Shown here: piece by piece, positions 44,857 to 57,500 of the stretch
Numbering within the stretch: the first letter of the stretch is position 1
Layout: every line of letters starts with the position of its first letter
Source of the DNA: Daphnia carinata
Taxonomy: Eukaryota > Arthropoda > Branchiopoda > Diplostraca > Daphniidae
DNA length: 64,000 nucleotides
Direction: 5' to 3'
NCBI RefSeq assembly: GCF_022539665.2
Contig: NC_081331.1
Location: forward strand, 836,001 to 900,000
Program-made: the position numbers and the translations under genes
The notes under the pieces: model-generated
The model's input: only the letters and a program-made list of their open reading frames with translations
Told to the model about the DNA's origin: nothing
The model's database searches: none

Positions 44857-47636
44857 TTAGCTAACAGTGTCAAGCTGGGGACATGAAACAGCCAACGAGT
44901 TGGCTGCCAGTGAGTGGATGAGTAACAATTTCCGGCGACAACGCGATCGTCGCCCACGCTTGTGGACGAATGTCGGTGGAAGCCTGGCATTCTGTTGGCT
45001 TTTGGGCGTGCAAAGCTGTTGGCACGATCGGCAAATCATTTTGCCGTGAAACATGAAACGACGAGGCGGCCTGGGCCTGGACCAAGGCCATAAACGAGGT
45101 CGAAATGTTTGTGTTCCAACCGTGCGGAAGCTCGCTTGGCGATCTGGTTTTTTATAGTTGACCGCCATCTCTCTCATGATCTGCTGCGTCGGTGTCTGGA
45201 ACATCGTGCCCAGGGCTTCAGCGGTCAATTTAGTTTTCCTGTAAGTCCGTTTGGTCAACGGGAAGACTTTGGCCGTCATGTCGCGCATCTCCATCGTCGC
45301 CACAATCACCCCAATCAGCACGAATACTGGAATCAAAGACAAAGCGAGAAAATCACATGTGGAACAAATAGTTCATTGCCCCTAACAAACGAGTCCATTT
45401 GTTTTTTTCCCACGTGATTTGCGAGAAGTGGCCCGGCAACGTTGAATTGTTCATAATCCGGCTTTATACTAAATAGTTCCGTCTTTTTAGGTGAGGGATT
45501 ACATGGCCCAACATTAAAAATAGACAACCGCCGCAGAGTGTGTCTAGTAATGTTGGATTCGAATCCAAGAGTTGACATTCGATCGAGATAAAAAGCCTCC
45601 GTGATTGCTAATGCGGCAATCTCTTCCCGTCATCAAAGTAGGTTAATGTATATAGGCCTACACTGCGTGCGGCTTTGACAATCAAGATTATATGTTAACG
45701 AACTAGACTGACGTTTACAAACGAAAGCTGAACGTTCCTTTTTTTTTAGCTCCTGCACGCGTTTAAAATGTTCATTAAGATGAAGGTTGACACGATTTTT
45801 GTTGTTGTTATTAAGAATATTACCACCGATGCCGATGAGGACAGGTCCGATGTAGGAATAAGACGATTTAACTCGACGTTTTTGTGACTCTGGATCGACT
45901 AAAGAGACCGTCTGATTAAAGTTGACTGCCAGTTCAATTGAAGCAAACTCCGAATAGAAACCTAAATAAATTTTAAAAGAAAAAAAACAAAAAACAAAAA
46001 GAATAAAAAATGATTTAGTGGCTATCAATTATTCGTGATACCGGAAAAGGTGCCAGTGCGAAATAGGAACTAAAACGAAAGAGAAAAAAAAAAAGGAGAT
46101 AGAAGGAGAGAGTGGATCGTGACGTGAGTGCGCGATGATTCATCTAAGCTACAGCGGCTTTTCTTTCATCCCGATTCTCTTTCGGCATTTCATTTTTGTT
46201 CTTTTTCCACGTTGCGTTTTTCTTTTTTAAAGGTTTCTATCTGTTTGTTGACCTGATCTTCGCAGAAGATGAAGTGAAAACGACCATTACAAAAGCCGAC
46301 ACAGCCGTGTCCACCTGCGTCTGTACTCGTTCCTCATGTTTAAAAGAAATTCGGTTTAAAACAAATCGTTCGCAATCAATGAAAAAAAAAGGAGAAGCAT
46401 TTGAAAAGAATGTAGTGCGCAAGCTGCCGTAACACCCAAAAATAGGTACCTGATGTAGCATTGTTGCTCATCTTGCGACCATATAATGAGCCGATCGATA
46501 ATCATTGCCCCAACGTTGGCCACCCCTCCGCCCCAACGGTTTATAAAGAACACTTTTGTAGTGCAAGTAATTGAAGAAAAAAAAAATGCTAGAAGAAAAC
46601 GGCGAAGAAAATGGCAACCAGAAGTAACTATATTCGAACAATGTCACGCATTTTTCGTCGATTCGTTAAAAATAAGTCACGCGCAGCTATTGAAGTGAAA
46701 TCGATGGCAATGCTGGGAACATCAGCGGGAATGAAAAAAAAAGTACGACATTTCTAACACACACACAAAAAAAATAATAACAATAAAATAGATGAGGAGG
46801 TAAATTTTAAATGAACAATGCCCATGATGGTCGGGATTTATTGTATCCGTGTGGGACTGCAATGGTTCATTGGATCAATAGAGTCGACACGGGGCGTGAA
46901 GGCAACATATGCCAGATGGCACGAATGCCCTTTTTTTTCCCTATTTCTATTTTCTTTTCTTGTACTAGTCCCTTTTTTTTTTTTTTTTTGCTGTTGTGTC
47001 TACGTAGACGACACAGTAGGGCGCTGAGAGTATCAAGGAAGCAACACCATCGGTTGCAACGCACGCAAATAAACAATAAGGTGTACCAACGACTGAACGT
47101 CTAACAGTATTTAGCTTGGTGTCGCGGAACGCGTCTAGAACCCTGTCGTATATCATTTAGGGCAAACGAAAAAAATGTGTACGAGATTGAAACTTCCAAT
47201 TAAAGCGGATCAAAGTCGCTTGTGCAGGACCATAAAATAAAGAAAAAGAACAGGACAAACGCTGAACTGAATTTCAAGACAACGAACAGTGACGTTCAGT
47301 AATGTTTATGTTTCGTTTTTCTCTTGTATAGCTACCAACAAGAACGACGACGCATCCGGAGACGAACAAAAAAAGGCCAATGAAGCTGGCCCGAAAGGCG
47401 TTCCACATGCATGATGATCCGATGCCTCTCCACTGAGCTCGACGTTGTCTTTGCTGATAACTGATGTTGCTGGACGCGTTGCTGATGATGGATCGGCCGC
47501 ACTCGCCAACTCCGGCATTAGGATCCAGCAAGCACGGCACACTTTCTGCACCCGTTTCCGCTTGCGTGCCAACGTTGCCGGCCGGACAATTTGGCGTAAC
47601 GACGATTTGAATACCGCCGGTTGAATCAGCCATCAT
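44857..47636 (-). CDS. TMEM200-like two-helix membrane protein
   Basis: Exons 47336-47636, 45824-45961 and 44857-45326 give 302 aa; both introns are phase 1. The N-terminal about 80 residues are polar. Helix 1 is RASFIGLFLFVSGCVVVLVG. A short extracytoplasmic loop of about 40 residues follows, with one NQT glycosylation sequon. Helix 2 spans intron 2 and carries GPVLIGIGGVFVLIGVIVA followed by TMEMRD. That G-P-x3-G-I-G-x-F pattern ending E-x-R-D is the signature of vertebrate TMEM200 proteins. The C-terminal tail is long and basic with a Cys-x2-Cys and clusters of Arg. The family has no settled biochemical role. The start is the first of two adjacent Mets (47636 or 47633). Confidence 0.75.
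45962..47335 (-). other. Intron 1 of the TMEM200-like gene
   Basis: 1374-bp intron with several long A and T runs. No exon or RNA gene is supported inside. Confidence 0.6.
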
Positions 47637-50198
47637 CACGTGATGCTGCACATACAAAAGTCACTTGAAAAAAAAAACAAACCCAAAGGATCACAATAAT
47701 GTTTTCGATAGTTTGTATCCAGTTTGAAATTCTTTTTAAGGGGGAACACGTAAGCCGTTGATGCTTTTTATTTCACTAGCCACTTTGACGCCCCCCGAGG
47801 CGTTCTACGAGAGCGCGTGAAGATGTAAACTATTGAGCGCCAAGTTGAGGATGGTAGAAACTCACTTTCGAATCACACTCGCAACACGGGGGCTATATAC
47901 GGTTGCCTTTTTGTTTTATAGATCCACCATTTTACGTGTAGAATTTATCCAACGTAAGTCTAAAAAGAATGGGTGGGTGGGGGGGGGGGAATAATGAAAC
48001 GTTATGATATTATGACATCAGACCCGTGGCGAATTAATTTAGCAACTTCCAGAGTCTAGGTTTTCATCTTGTGGAAGCCAGTCTCGTATTACCATTCAAT
48101 TTAAATAATTGGCCCGTCCATTAGTTATTCTTTTCATTAAGAAATGTACGGCGTTCATTAGGAACGTAATAAATGACGTTACGTGCTCACATACCCCGCC
48201 GAATGTAAAAACCGCTTTTTTTTTTCAAAACATGCGATACAACAATTGCAACACAAGCCGAGAAACTGACTACAGCTGTTGACTGGTCTTGTCCGGTAAT
48301 CGATTTGGACGATCGATCAACCTATAAATTTGGTAGTCGGCCTGCACGAAAAAAAACATCACTCATTTTGATTGTTGTTGTAAGAAATCTCTGGCGTCCA
48401 GCAATCACTTGTTGATTCTGGGCCTCGTGTACGCGTTTAATAATTGACAGACGCTCTTCGTGTGTCTGTTGACACTCGGACACACAACTCGCCCCCGTCT
48501 TACTTCAAAGTTAAAAGTTGGACATCACGTCCGCTGGAACGCAACCTATCCTTTCGTGTAAGCGTCGATGTGAACGATGGTAACTCAAAGAGACTAGAGA
48601 TCTCATGGTGCTGCACGCGGCTCAGCTTCCTTTCTCAACTGGAAGCCGAAACTGAAGGCTTACGTATATAGTGTCCCGTTGCGCACGGAGCCTTCGTGAG
48701 TTGGCCACTTCTTTAGCGTTACGTCCCTTTTTCTTTTTTTATCTCTTCCTAAGCAACGGCGCAAGCGTCATCCGCCCCGTGTGCTAACAGTTTCATACAT
48801 ATACAAATATTGCTTGTCCTTTTCTTTCAGTTTCACAGAATGGACAGCCGTGACAAGTATATCACCTCATTTCCATGAAACATGCAGCGGCACTCAAGTC
48901 TTAGTTATTCATTTAGTCGCTCCATAGCGTATACGAAATGGGGATCTTTGAATAAACGATGAAGAATACCAATCGAGGGGGACAGAGAACGCTAGAAAAA
49001 AAAAGGCACTATAAATCTCAATAACTGACGTTTTCCGACAGTTTAAGGCGGAAGAGGCAATCAAAAAGAGAGATTAAAAAAAAAAATAAGGCAAAAAAAA
49101 AAAGCGCATTATTTTAATGTCACCAACAAGTTCTGCTCTTTTCCTATACTGTTGATGCGCAAAAGAGAGAGCCCATTATACAGAAACTTGCAATAATGAT
49201 GAATATTTAATGGCACCGCAGGGGGGGGGGGGATGCTCTCGCAGGCCGGAAGGCTCGATGTACATCCTCTCTATGTGTACACTTACTCAGCTAAACGAGT
49301 CATCCCAATCGATAGGAATTATTTGTATGATACGCGTCTTCTTCAATGGGCGTTGCAGCTGAAAAGATCTAAAACAAGGGCGGATTGCGTTGAGCTCTGA
49401 CCGAACATTTTTTTTTTTTGTGCGCAAAGGGCAAAATTCGGGATTAGGATACGAGTAGCTTAACGTGCGTATAGACTCCTGCAGAGGGCCACAAAAAAAA
49501 GGCAATTTCTACCGAGATTCTTATCCGACCAAAAGGAAATTCTATTTTTTTTCTTCTTCTTTTCCTGTATGAAAACTCGTCCTTCCTCTGTACATCTCGA
49601 AAAAAAGAAATGGTAGGGATGAACACACTATGGGAACTTTGGATCGAGTAGCAGTAGTCCTCCCCCTTTCATTTTTTTGTTCTCACTCGTTGTCTACTTG
49701 AACATCCTCCTATAGACTGGAACAATAGAAATACGTACTAAAGGGACACAAAACTCCTCGCCTCTCTATTCTTTACAAAAAAATAAGAGATGTCTGCCTT
49801 CCGCCCGTAATATCTTCTGTTGGCCCGAGATCACAATCGCCTTAAATCGAGAAACAAATCTTTTTTGATGTTCATGTTCGACCAAGTAATAGCCTCCCAC
49901 TGCTTTCGTTGGGGTAGCATGTAGACACACATACAAAAAAAAAAAAAAAGGGGTTTGTGTTTTTACGAGTGTATGTCAAGCTCGTGCTTGTACGTCAGCC
50001 ATCCATACTCTGTTTGATTAAGTTAGTTTTTATTACTTTCGACGCTATTGCTACCCATGTCAATCGGCTGTGGTATAGATAAAGACGTTCCGTGAATGGG
50101 AGACGTAACTCTCGAGAATGACGATGTCTTTTTTTTTTTTTATTTATCTTCTGGAACAGAAAAAAAAAAAAATAAATAAATGTATGTCGGTTTTTCTT
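47637..50198. other. Intergenic, homopolymer-rich
   Basis: Upstream region of the TMEM200-like gene and 3' flank of SPO11. Runs of G (about 47976, 49211), A and T are frequent. No coding exon is supported. Confidence 0.45.
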
Positions 50199-52493
50199 CT
50201 AAATCCAAGATTTGGACTGGATCTTGGCCGGTAGATAGGTGCGGGAGAGAAACTGCGGGTGGATTTTCGTCAGGCCCTGGATTTCGACTTTGCAATCCAA
50301 TCGGCGTAATACAACCAGCTGCGCCAACCATTCCACGAAAAGAATAGAGTAATATTTTCTTTTAATGATGGCAGCAATTAAAAACGGGACAATTCATAAA
50401 AAAAAAAAAAAAAAAAACCAAGAGATCAAAGATGTTTCAAACTTGCGCTTTTGGCAGTGGCAAGATCAGTCGGAGCTTTTGTTCTAGAAACAAAAGACTA
50501 TCTTTAAGCGCACTACGACGTTCGTTTCAAAGAAAAACCTCTAGAGCATAAGGCGTGATGATTGCCAGCTGAATCGATTATGAGCCAATTCAAGCTGAAG
50601 GACGAACGCAACAGTAACGTTTGAATCATTAAGTACGAAAACTTAATTTTGCCTTCAAAACCCGTGTGCTGTTGCTGACTTAACTAAAACGTTTGAAAAA
50701 TCAACATTGCGTAATTTTGGTTTTTAAACGGGAATCATTTACTCCACCGGGTTTTTAGAATAAAATTTGGGTTTTTCTTACCTGTTCGTGGAGAAGCTGA
50801 TTTTCGGTTACCGAAGGGCGTTGGGCCAGTGAGTCGATGAGCGATCGATCGCGTTGAGTTAGTGGCAATTTAGCTTCGTCAGGGATGTGTAAAGGCTCAA
50901 TATCGCTTGGCTGGAGACCGATAAATCGCAGTTGGGGCGTGGACAAATGTTCAATATCTTCCAAATTCTATCGAACAAGAAAAAACAAAACAAATATAAT
51001 ATTTGGCCCAAAGGCCAATGACAATTTCAGTGAAGGGCTAAAATGAAGAAGAGGGCCATTGGGAGGTCCCCATAAATTTTAACAAACGTAGTAACGCACT
51101 TGACTTCCAAATCGATAGACAGCGAGGATGGAAATTCCGTGCGGATCTGCATCTACCAAAGCCAACGCGGGTAGTTGCAGCTCGTCCCACAAGCGACGCA
51201 GGAAACGACGAGTGTTGACATCCGGATAACCTTTTCCCTAAGAGCAAAGTACACACGATGAGAAAGAGTGTTGCGTGTTGAAACATACACATCACCGTAA
51301 AATCTTGAAATTGTTTTTTTTTTTTTTTTACCGTGATGAGAATGCATTCCCCGATGAAGGATTCGATCTTATCGTCAATCAATTTCTGGAACGTGCTGTC
51401 TTTTTCCACTAGCAAGATGTGGAAAGCCTTGCTTCGGAAATGAGAAAGTCTTTCAACGTCATTCGGTATCAGAATCCCTTTAAAAAAAAAAACAGCATTA
51501 ATAACAGAAGAGGGGGAAAAAAAATAAGGTTATAGAGGTGGGTGTGTATGTGACAAGGGAACAGCTACATACCAGTTGGTGATTGGCAATCAACGAGCTT
51601 GCCATCTCCATCGAGAAAGTTCAGAGAACCTGCCACCAAACCTTTCGAAGTGGCACCGATATTGAGACAGCGTCGCGGAATATTCAGCAGTCTTGTCATC
51701 TGGGTTACTGTGCTGTCCAGTACCGGTTGGTTACCCCATAACGAAACGTCTTCATAGTAGATGTCACTGATAGGGCAAGAAAACAAGAAAACAAAAAAGG
51801 GGGCTAACGGAATGAAACAAAAAACCGAGGAAAGAAAAGACGCACTGGCGAGAGATCGTGTAACGAATGTTATGGAGTCACGTGACCTCTTGCCCAAATG
51901 GCTAGTCAAAAGTTTAGTAAGATTATGCGCCAAATGGGAAAGGGGTACACTAGTACTGTAATGCGCAAACAGAGAAAGCTTATTGGATTAGAAAACGGAA
52001 GAAGAAGGACATGTCTGCTCGAGACGGAATGAATGTGCAATGTAAATACGAAGAACAAGGGCATTTAACAATCGGGCGAATAACAAGATAATAATACCGT
52101 TTAGTAGACGTGGTGTTGGTGCGTAAAAGTGCATGTGATTTGGCGAGCAGATGGAAGAGTAACAAACATTTACGTCGTTGATTGGCGGCTTTCCACGTCA
52201 TCATCTTGTCACTGCCATGAATTGGTAGCTGCAAAGGCCAGTCCCCTCTACTTATGGCAGCCACAACTAGTTTGATGTATTCTTCAACTCGTGCCATTGT
52301 TTCACTCCTTAAAACACATGTAATTAGGTGGTGTTAAACACTTTGTTATTTCTTTCCAATATACCAAAAAGTGAGAAACATTTGCAAGGTTATACTTGTT
52401 GGGTGGTGGATAAACAGGATTGACTCCATGAAATGCAATTAAGCTTTGCTTCAAATCGCTCAGAATGACGATTATCTCTTGTAAAGTCGTCAT
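50199..52493 (-). CDS. SPO11: Meiotic recombination protein SPO11
   Basis: Seven exons, 5' to 3': 52396-52493, 52098-52307, 51573-51766, 51332-51477, 51100-51237, 50782-50967 and 50199-50318. All phases agree and give 363 aa. SPO11 is the topoisomerase VI A-like protein that makes the double-strand breaks starting meiotic recombination. The winged-helix (5Y-CAP) domain carries the catalytic Tyr in KRDIYYED, followed by [12 protein letters not shown]. The Toprim domain has its metal ligands: Glu in [10 protein letters not shown], the [10 protein letters not shown] loop and Asp in DADPHGI. The C-terminus [17 protein letters not shown] matches the family end. Introns are mostly short; the largest are 331 and 463 bp, and the second holds a 19-bp A run. 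It appears intact. Confidence 0.95.
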
Positions 52494-53026
52494 ATTTGTT
52501 GCAACTGGTATTACGGCCAAACGATTTGCTTGTTTGTCACTCAATTAAAACTGGTTTGAGACAACGTTAACGCTGACTGGTCGCGACAAGCTGCACTAGT
52601 TTTTTTTTACCGCGTAAACTTTTATAAACGAAACCAAGACGTAATCGCTAAATCAAAAGAAAGAAGAAAAAAAACGATATTATCGAGACAAGTTTGAAGA
52701 ATAAATGTCAGTTACGTCGTTGTGCTTGATTTCCCGCCATCAAAACGTTTTGTCGTCTGCCAAAAGTGACAAATTATCGATTGATAGATAATCGGTTTCT
52801 TTTCACCATGCTTCATAGACGTGAACTGTTCGTGCTGCCAAGAGTCAAGCAAAAATGGTGAAAGAAAGAATAATGAAATCGTGGTGGTGCTAAAGGCAAA
52901 ACAATTTTTCAAGGAAAAAAACTTGGGGCAGAAACAGTTATTGTGTGTCGACGACCACCCCATTGCGAGAGGTGAACAATCTCATCACGTCACATGTCGA
53001 GTTCTAGTTTTTTTCGTGGCACAAAG
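52494..53026. other. Possible divergent promoter, SPO11 upstream
   Basis: Interval between the SPO11 start (-) and a possible first coding exon (+). No conserved element was recognised. Confidence 0.35.
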
Positions 53027-53156
53027 ATGGACGACCATCCGTCATATTCCATCGATGGCAATCGACCCAAGAAAAAACAAGACGGTGATCGGGTCGGCAA
53101 CAGGAGCAAAACATGGCCCCCACACGAAGGGAGGAAAAGGGGTCGTCATAACAAAG
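53027..53156 (+). CDS. Possible first coding exon of an unknown gene
   Basis: An ATG in good context (CAAAGATGG) opens 43 codons to an AAG/GTTAGT donor, phase 1. The product starts MDDHPSYSIDGNRPKKKQDG and continues Lys/Arg/Asn-rich (ending KRGRHNK). It could be the start of a gene transcribed divergently from SPO11 whose later exons lie in or beyond the low-complexity region. No following exon could be matched, so this stays tentative. Confidence 0.25.
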
Positions 53157-54526
53157 GTTAGTCTAATAACATCTAAAAACCTGCCACATTTTCCTATGGT
53201 ATTTTTGTTAGCATTCGTTTTGCGATCGTTTTTTTTTTTCCACGTGCATCTCCCCGACTCCAACAATGGAGATAAGGCCCTTTTTTAAACTGTAGATTTG
53301 TAAAAATACCTTGTATGTTTTGTTCGAACCGAGGCTTGTGTCTAACCTAGTGTGCGAATGAATAATAAAACAAGACTGTGCAACTCGCTGCATAGTTCAC
53401 TGTAATAAAGGCCCATTGGGCGAGTAATGAGGGCAAACTGACTCTGAACATTCAAAGTCAAGTGGAGCCTCTTTGATCTCTTGACAAACAAAGGCTAACA
53501 TCTTGTTGATATATTGTTATACATCCCAGTCTACTGTACGTAGAACACGAGATCTAGAGAGAAACTCTAGCACTTAAATAGAATCCCCCCCCTCTCTTTC
53601 AATGGCGTTTCCCAGAACAAGTCGAGTGGTTAGGCAAAGAAAAGGGGGGGGGGGCGCCTATTATGATGCATAGATATATTTTTCTTCCTTTTTTTTTTTT
53701 TTATATGGAATAATCGCTTTCATTTTTTTGTTGATTGAAGCATCATCGTCGTGGGCGACGAGAATCAAATGAGAGAGAGAGAGAGAAAAAAAATGTGTGC
53801 TAGTTTCCCACGTCAGACACGAATGAATGTACCAGCATCAGCAAAGTCCACATTTCCCGTTGAAGACTTTAGTACACAAGGAGAATGATTACAAACAGAC
53901 AGTTTTTTTTTTCTTTCTCTCTCTCTTTTTTTGTCGTCTTCAAGACTAGTACGTACAGAACAACAACAACAAAAAAAAAAATGAAAGAGATATACAGAAG
54001 TGGCTCATTCCATTTTCATTCCTGTTTTTTTTTTTTCGCGTATTGGATGAATACGTCGAGAGTAAAACGTCATTTTTTTTTTGTATCTGTGCTGTTGTCA
54101 AGCCACCATGTAGTCATCCGAGTGTGTGTTGACGTTCGTCAACTGTTTTTTTTTTCTATAACTGTCCACGTTCGGAATTTCGCATTCTTTTTTTTTTGAA
54201 GGGATACCTCGTGATTGAAATAACAATCATTTAGGAACCAATCTTTTCAAGTAAAAAAAGCATCAGTGGGAAAAAAAAAATCGAATTTTAAAATTATTTT
54301 TAAGGATTTGCATTTGACATTTCGGGAAAACTGTTATTGTTCACGAGAAAAGAAAAGCAGCTGTTGCATTCGTTCTTCTTTTTTTTTTTTTTGTGAAACA
54401 TAATCGATAGACGAGTGTTGCAGTTGTTGTAGAGTAGTCATACATTTACACACAAATCTCATGAATATTATTTTCATGACGATGGGGGCAGCTATTATCT
54501 ACAACTATAAAATATACTGCAAAGTA

Positions 54527-54545
54527 TATACACACACACACACAC
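54527..54545. repeat. CA microsatellite
   Basis: (AC)n run of about 19 bp after a TATATA stretch. Confidence 0.8.
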
Positions 54546-57500
54546 AACGCTTTACACGTCAGATATATAGCCGGTTCCCTCTCTTCTTTTTTATCTGCCA
54601 CGCGAGAGGATTGTTTTCTTTTTTCCAAACTGTGTGTTGCACCTGCCCACCTTCCATTTTGAAAAGTCATCTGCCCGAGTGCGTGTGCTGGGTATCTCTA
54701 CTTGTCTATACGATGCACTCATCAGGTGCCTACGCGCGTTCCCCTTTATCGTCAATGATCGGACCCCATTCTCCATTACTCGGAAATGTATTTATCAGAA
54801 CACCGCGCAACGTGAAACGTTCGATTCAGTGCGCAATCCGAGTTCGTTAAATGCACGTCTTTTGCTCGTATCTTAATCTACTTATTTCGACTCTTTTTCT
54901 TGTTTGTTTGTTTTTTAAACGTTTCTTCTTCAAGAGGAATGTTCTGGGGCAGGCAAATTTGAATATTGAGGTACCCGACGTGATGAAAAACAGACTCGGT
55001 ATCAAACGACAGCCGTTGCAGTCCGGTCGCGTGAAACTTGTTGAGCAATCCCCGTGTGTCTATAATAACGAAGTGGAAAACAAAAAAAAAAAAAAAAAAA
55101 AAGGACACAGAAAAGAACCAATGTACCCGCATGGTTGATATGCGCGCACATGCACATGGTGTAAAAAAAAAAAAAAATTTTTAAACAAAAACAAAAAAAA
55201 AAAAAAAAGGTATACAGTAAATAAACACATAGTTTGAAGGAGGCGCGTGCTGTCTCACCTGCCGCCGCCGGACCTCGTAATATCCCTTTTTAAGTCCCTT
55301 CTCTCCCCCCCCCCCCCGCTTCTCTCTGTAACATCAAAATACATCACCTGTTGCGTATATCGTTAGGTAGAAATGCAGATACCACGAGTCGTTTCGCGCA
55401 AAAATTTTATCAAAAAAATATTTGCATCTTGTCTGTCAATCAAAAATGTGTTTTCCGTTTCCCCAACCATCTGCTAAGCATTGCGCAATGTGGTTCTATT
55501 TTCTTGGAACGACACAACACAATCGATAGCAGCTGTACTAATTTTTGCGTTTTATAGTGAGGGGGATGTTGGCAAGAAAAAACAATTTTCACGTTCATCT
55601 ATTTTTTTTTTTTTTTTTTTTTTTTTTGGTGTGGCTGGCGATGACCACAAAATTTCCTTCGGGATTTGTTTGTCGCACTTGGACGGTAAGGCGGCGGCTT
55701 GGCGTGAAACCGAAGAAGCCGCCGAGACGTGTGATATCTGATACGACATTGATGAACACGTCCACGGGACGCTGCTCCTCTGTTACCCCAACAAACAAAT
55801 TATAATCCGCTCCCAAAAAAGGGAGTGTGTGTGTGTGTAATAAAAGAAAATAATAGAAGAAGACTATAAAAAGTCCATAAAGATTAGAACTAAACAAAAA
55901 CAAAAAAAAACTGAAAATGTCCTTTTTCTTTTTAAAAAGCTCTGGTGCAAGCAGCCGAGTGAGACGAGCAGATGTGTGTCGCGTGTTGATATCAACATAT
56001 TGCATCGGAGAAACGTTTTTGTTTGCGCGTGGTGGTGCTCGCTTCCAGCTTTACCTATTTGTTATTGTCGACCACATTCAAATCACCCGCACCCTTTTTT
56101 CTTTTTGTTTTCTTTTCTTTTCTTTCTTCAATAGGTATACGGTACTTGGATGCGGCGGCTGGTCTATCCTTCCGCGCCACCCGTGTATTGGCTTGCGAGT
56201 CATCCCCCCTTTTTTTTTTATTTTTTATTTTTAAATAAGAATAAGATGAAGATTGAGGATATACACACAAAGTCGGATCAATACGAGAATTAGCTCACGC
56301 ATCGCCGCCTTCCCCCCCCCCCCCTTTCGCTTTGATTAAAGATGACACTGATCGGCCCTCCCCTTGTTTTTGATGTTGTGCCCAGTTTGATGAACTATGG
56401 CGGTGTCGTTTGCGCTTTTGATTCGCAATTTTATTGTTTGGAAAATGTCGAAAACAGGAGACGCTTCTGAATCTTTTACAATTCAGCGTAAATTCCTTTT
56501 TTTTTTTTTCAGAATAAGAAATGAGGGGGGAAGTTCTTCTGCCGCTGTGTCTATAGCAGACGATGTTATTGCGTTCATTTGTCAAATTAGCGACGCTCGG
56601 ATGAATTCCTTTGGCGAAGGGTCGCCATCGCACCAATTTTGTTTTGTTTTGTTTTGTTTTTTTTCCTTGTTTTGTTTTTGAATGGTGTTGCCACACGACG
56701 AGCAATAAGCTGTGTGACGGTTAGCCGACAAATAAAGCCGAGACTACCGAGCATCCTATGTTTACTAGGCACGGCGATGACGTGATAATTAGCAGCCATT
56801 CGTTGTCCCCTTTTTTTTTTTTTTTTCTTTATCTTTTGAAAAAAAACAACGAAAAAAAAAAAGGGTTCCGGGATATTTTTCAAGATCACGTGTGATTGTG
56901 ATTTGATAGAAAATATTAAGATTAAAATTGAGAAAAAAGAAAATTGGGCAGGTCACGTTTTGAATTTCCGTACGAAATTTTGCCTTGCGTCCTATTGTCT
57001 AATTGCGCGCGTTTAATATTCAGACTTTATCCATTAAAAACTCATCGAGAGCATCAACGAGTGGCCTGCCTCTAATTGCTTGAACATTGGCTTTAAAAAA
57101 ACACGCCAGCCGTCGTTTTGTAAGGCTTAATTGATCAAACAATAGTTTGATTGAACTTGAACAAAAGACTTCTGTGTAAATTTCAACCAACCTTTTCCAG
57201 TTCCCCGTTCCACCCCCCCCCCCCGCCCCTCCAAAAAAAAAACAGCGTGTTATTTAAAGGTCGGCGGATGACGCGGCTAGGTCTTCCGCATCAAATAACA
57301 ATAGCGCTTCATTTGTATATGCATGTATATATAGGCTACAGTATAATAAATCAATTAGATTTACCTTATTAGGCGTGTACACGTAGCGCAGTCATACCGG
57401 CCATCTTTCGGTCACGCATGATTTTGACGGTGTCCCCCACATGCCATCTGGATTTAAAAAAATAATAATAATAATAAAAGGCAAACACCTTGAAAATGAA

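Noticed and set aside
53042-53266. Minus-strand open frame opposite the candidate first exon
   Set aside because: It contains homopolymer-derived residues and lacks a start in context, whereas the plus strand has an ATG and a donor.
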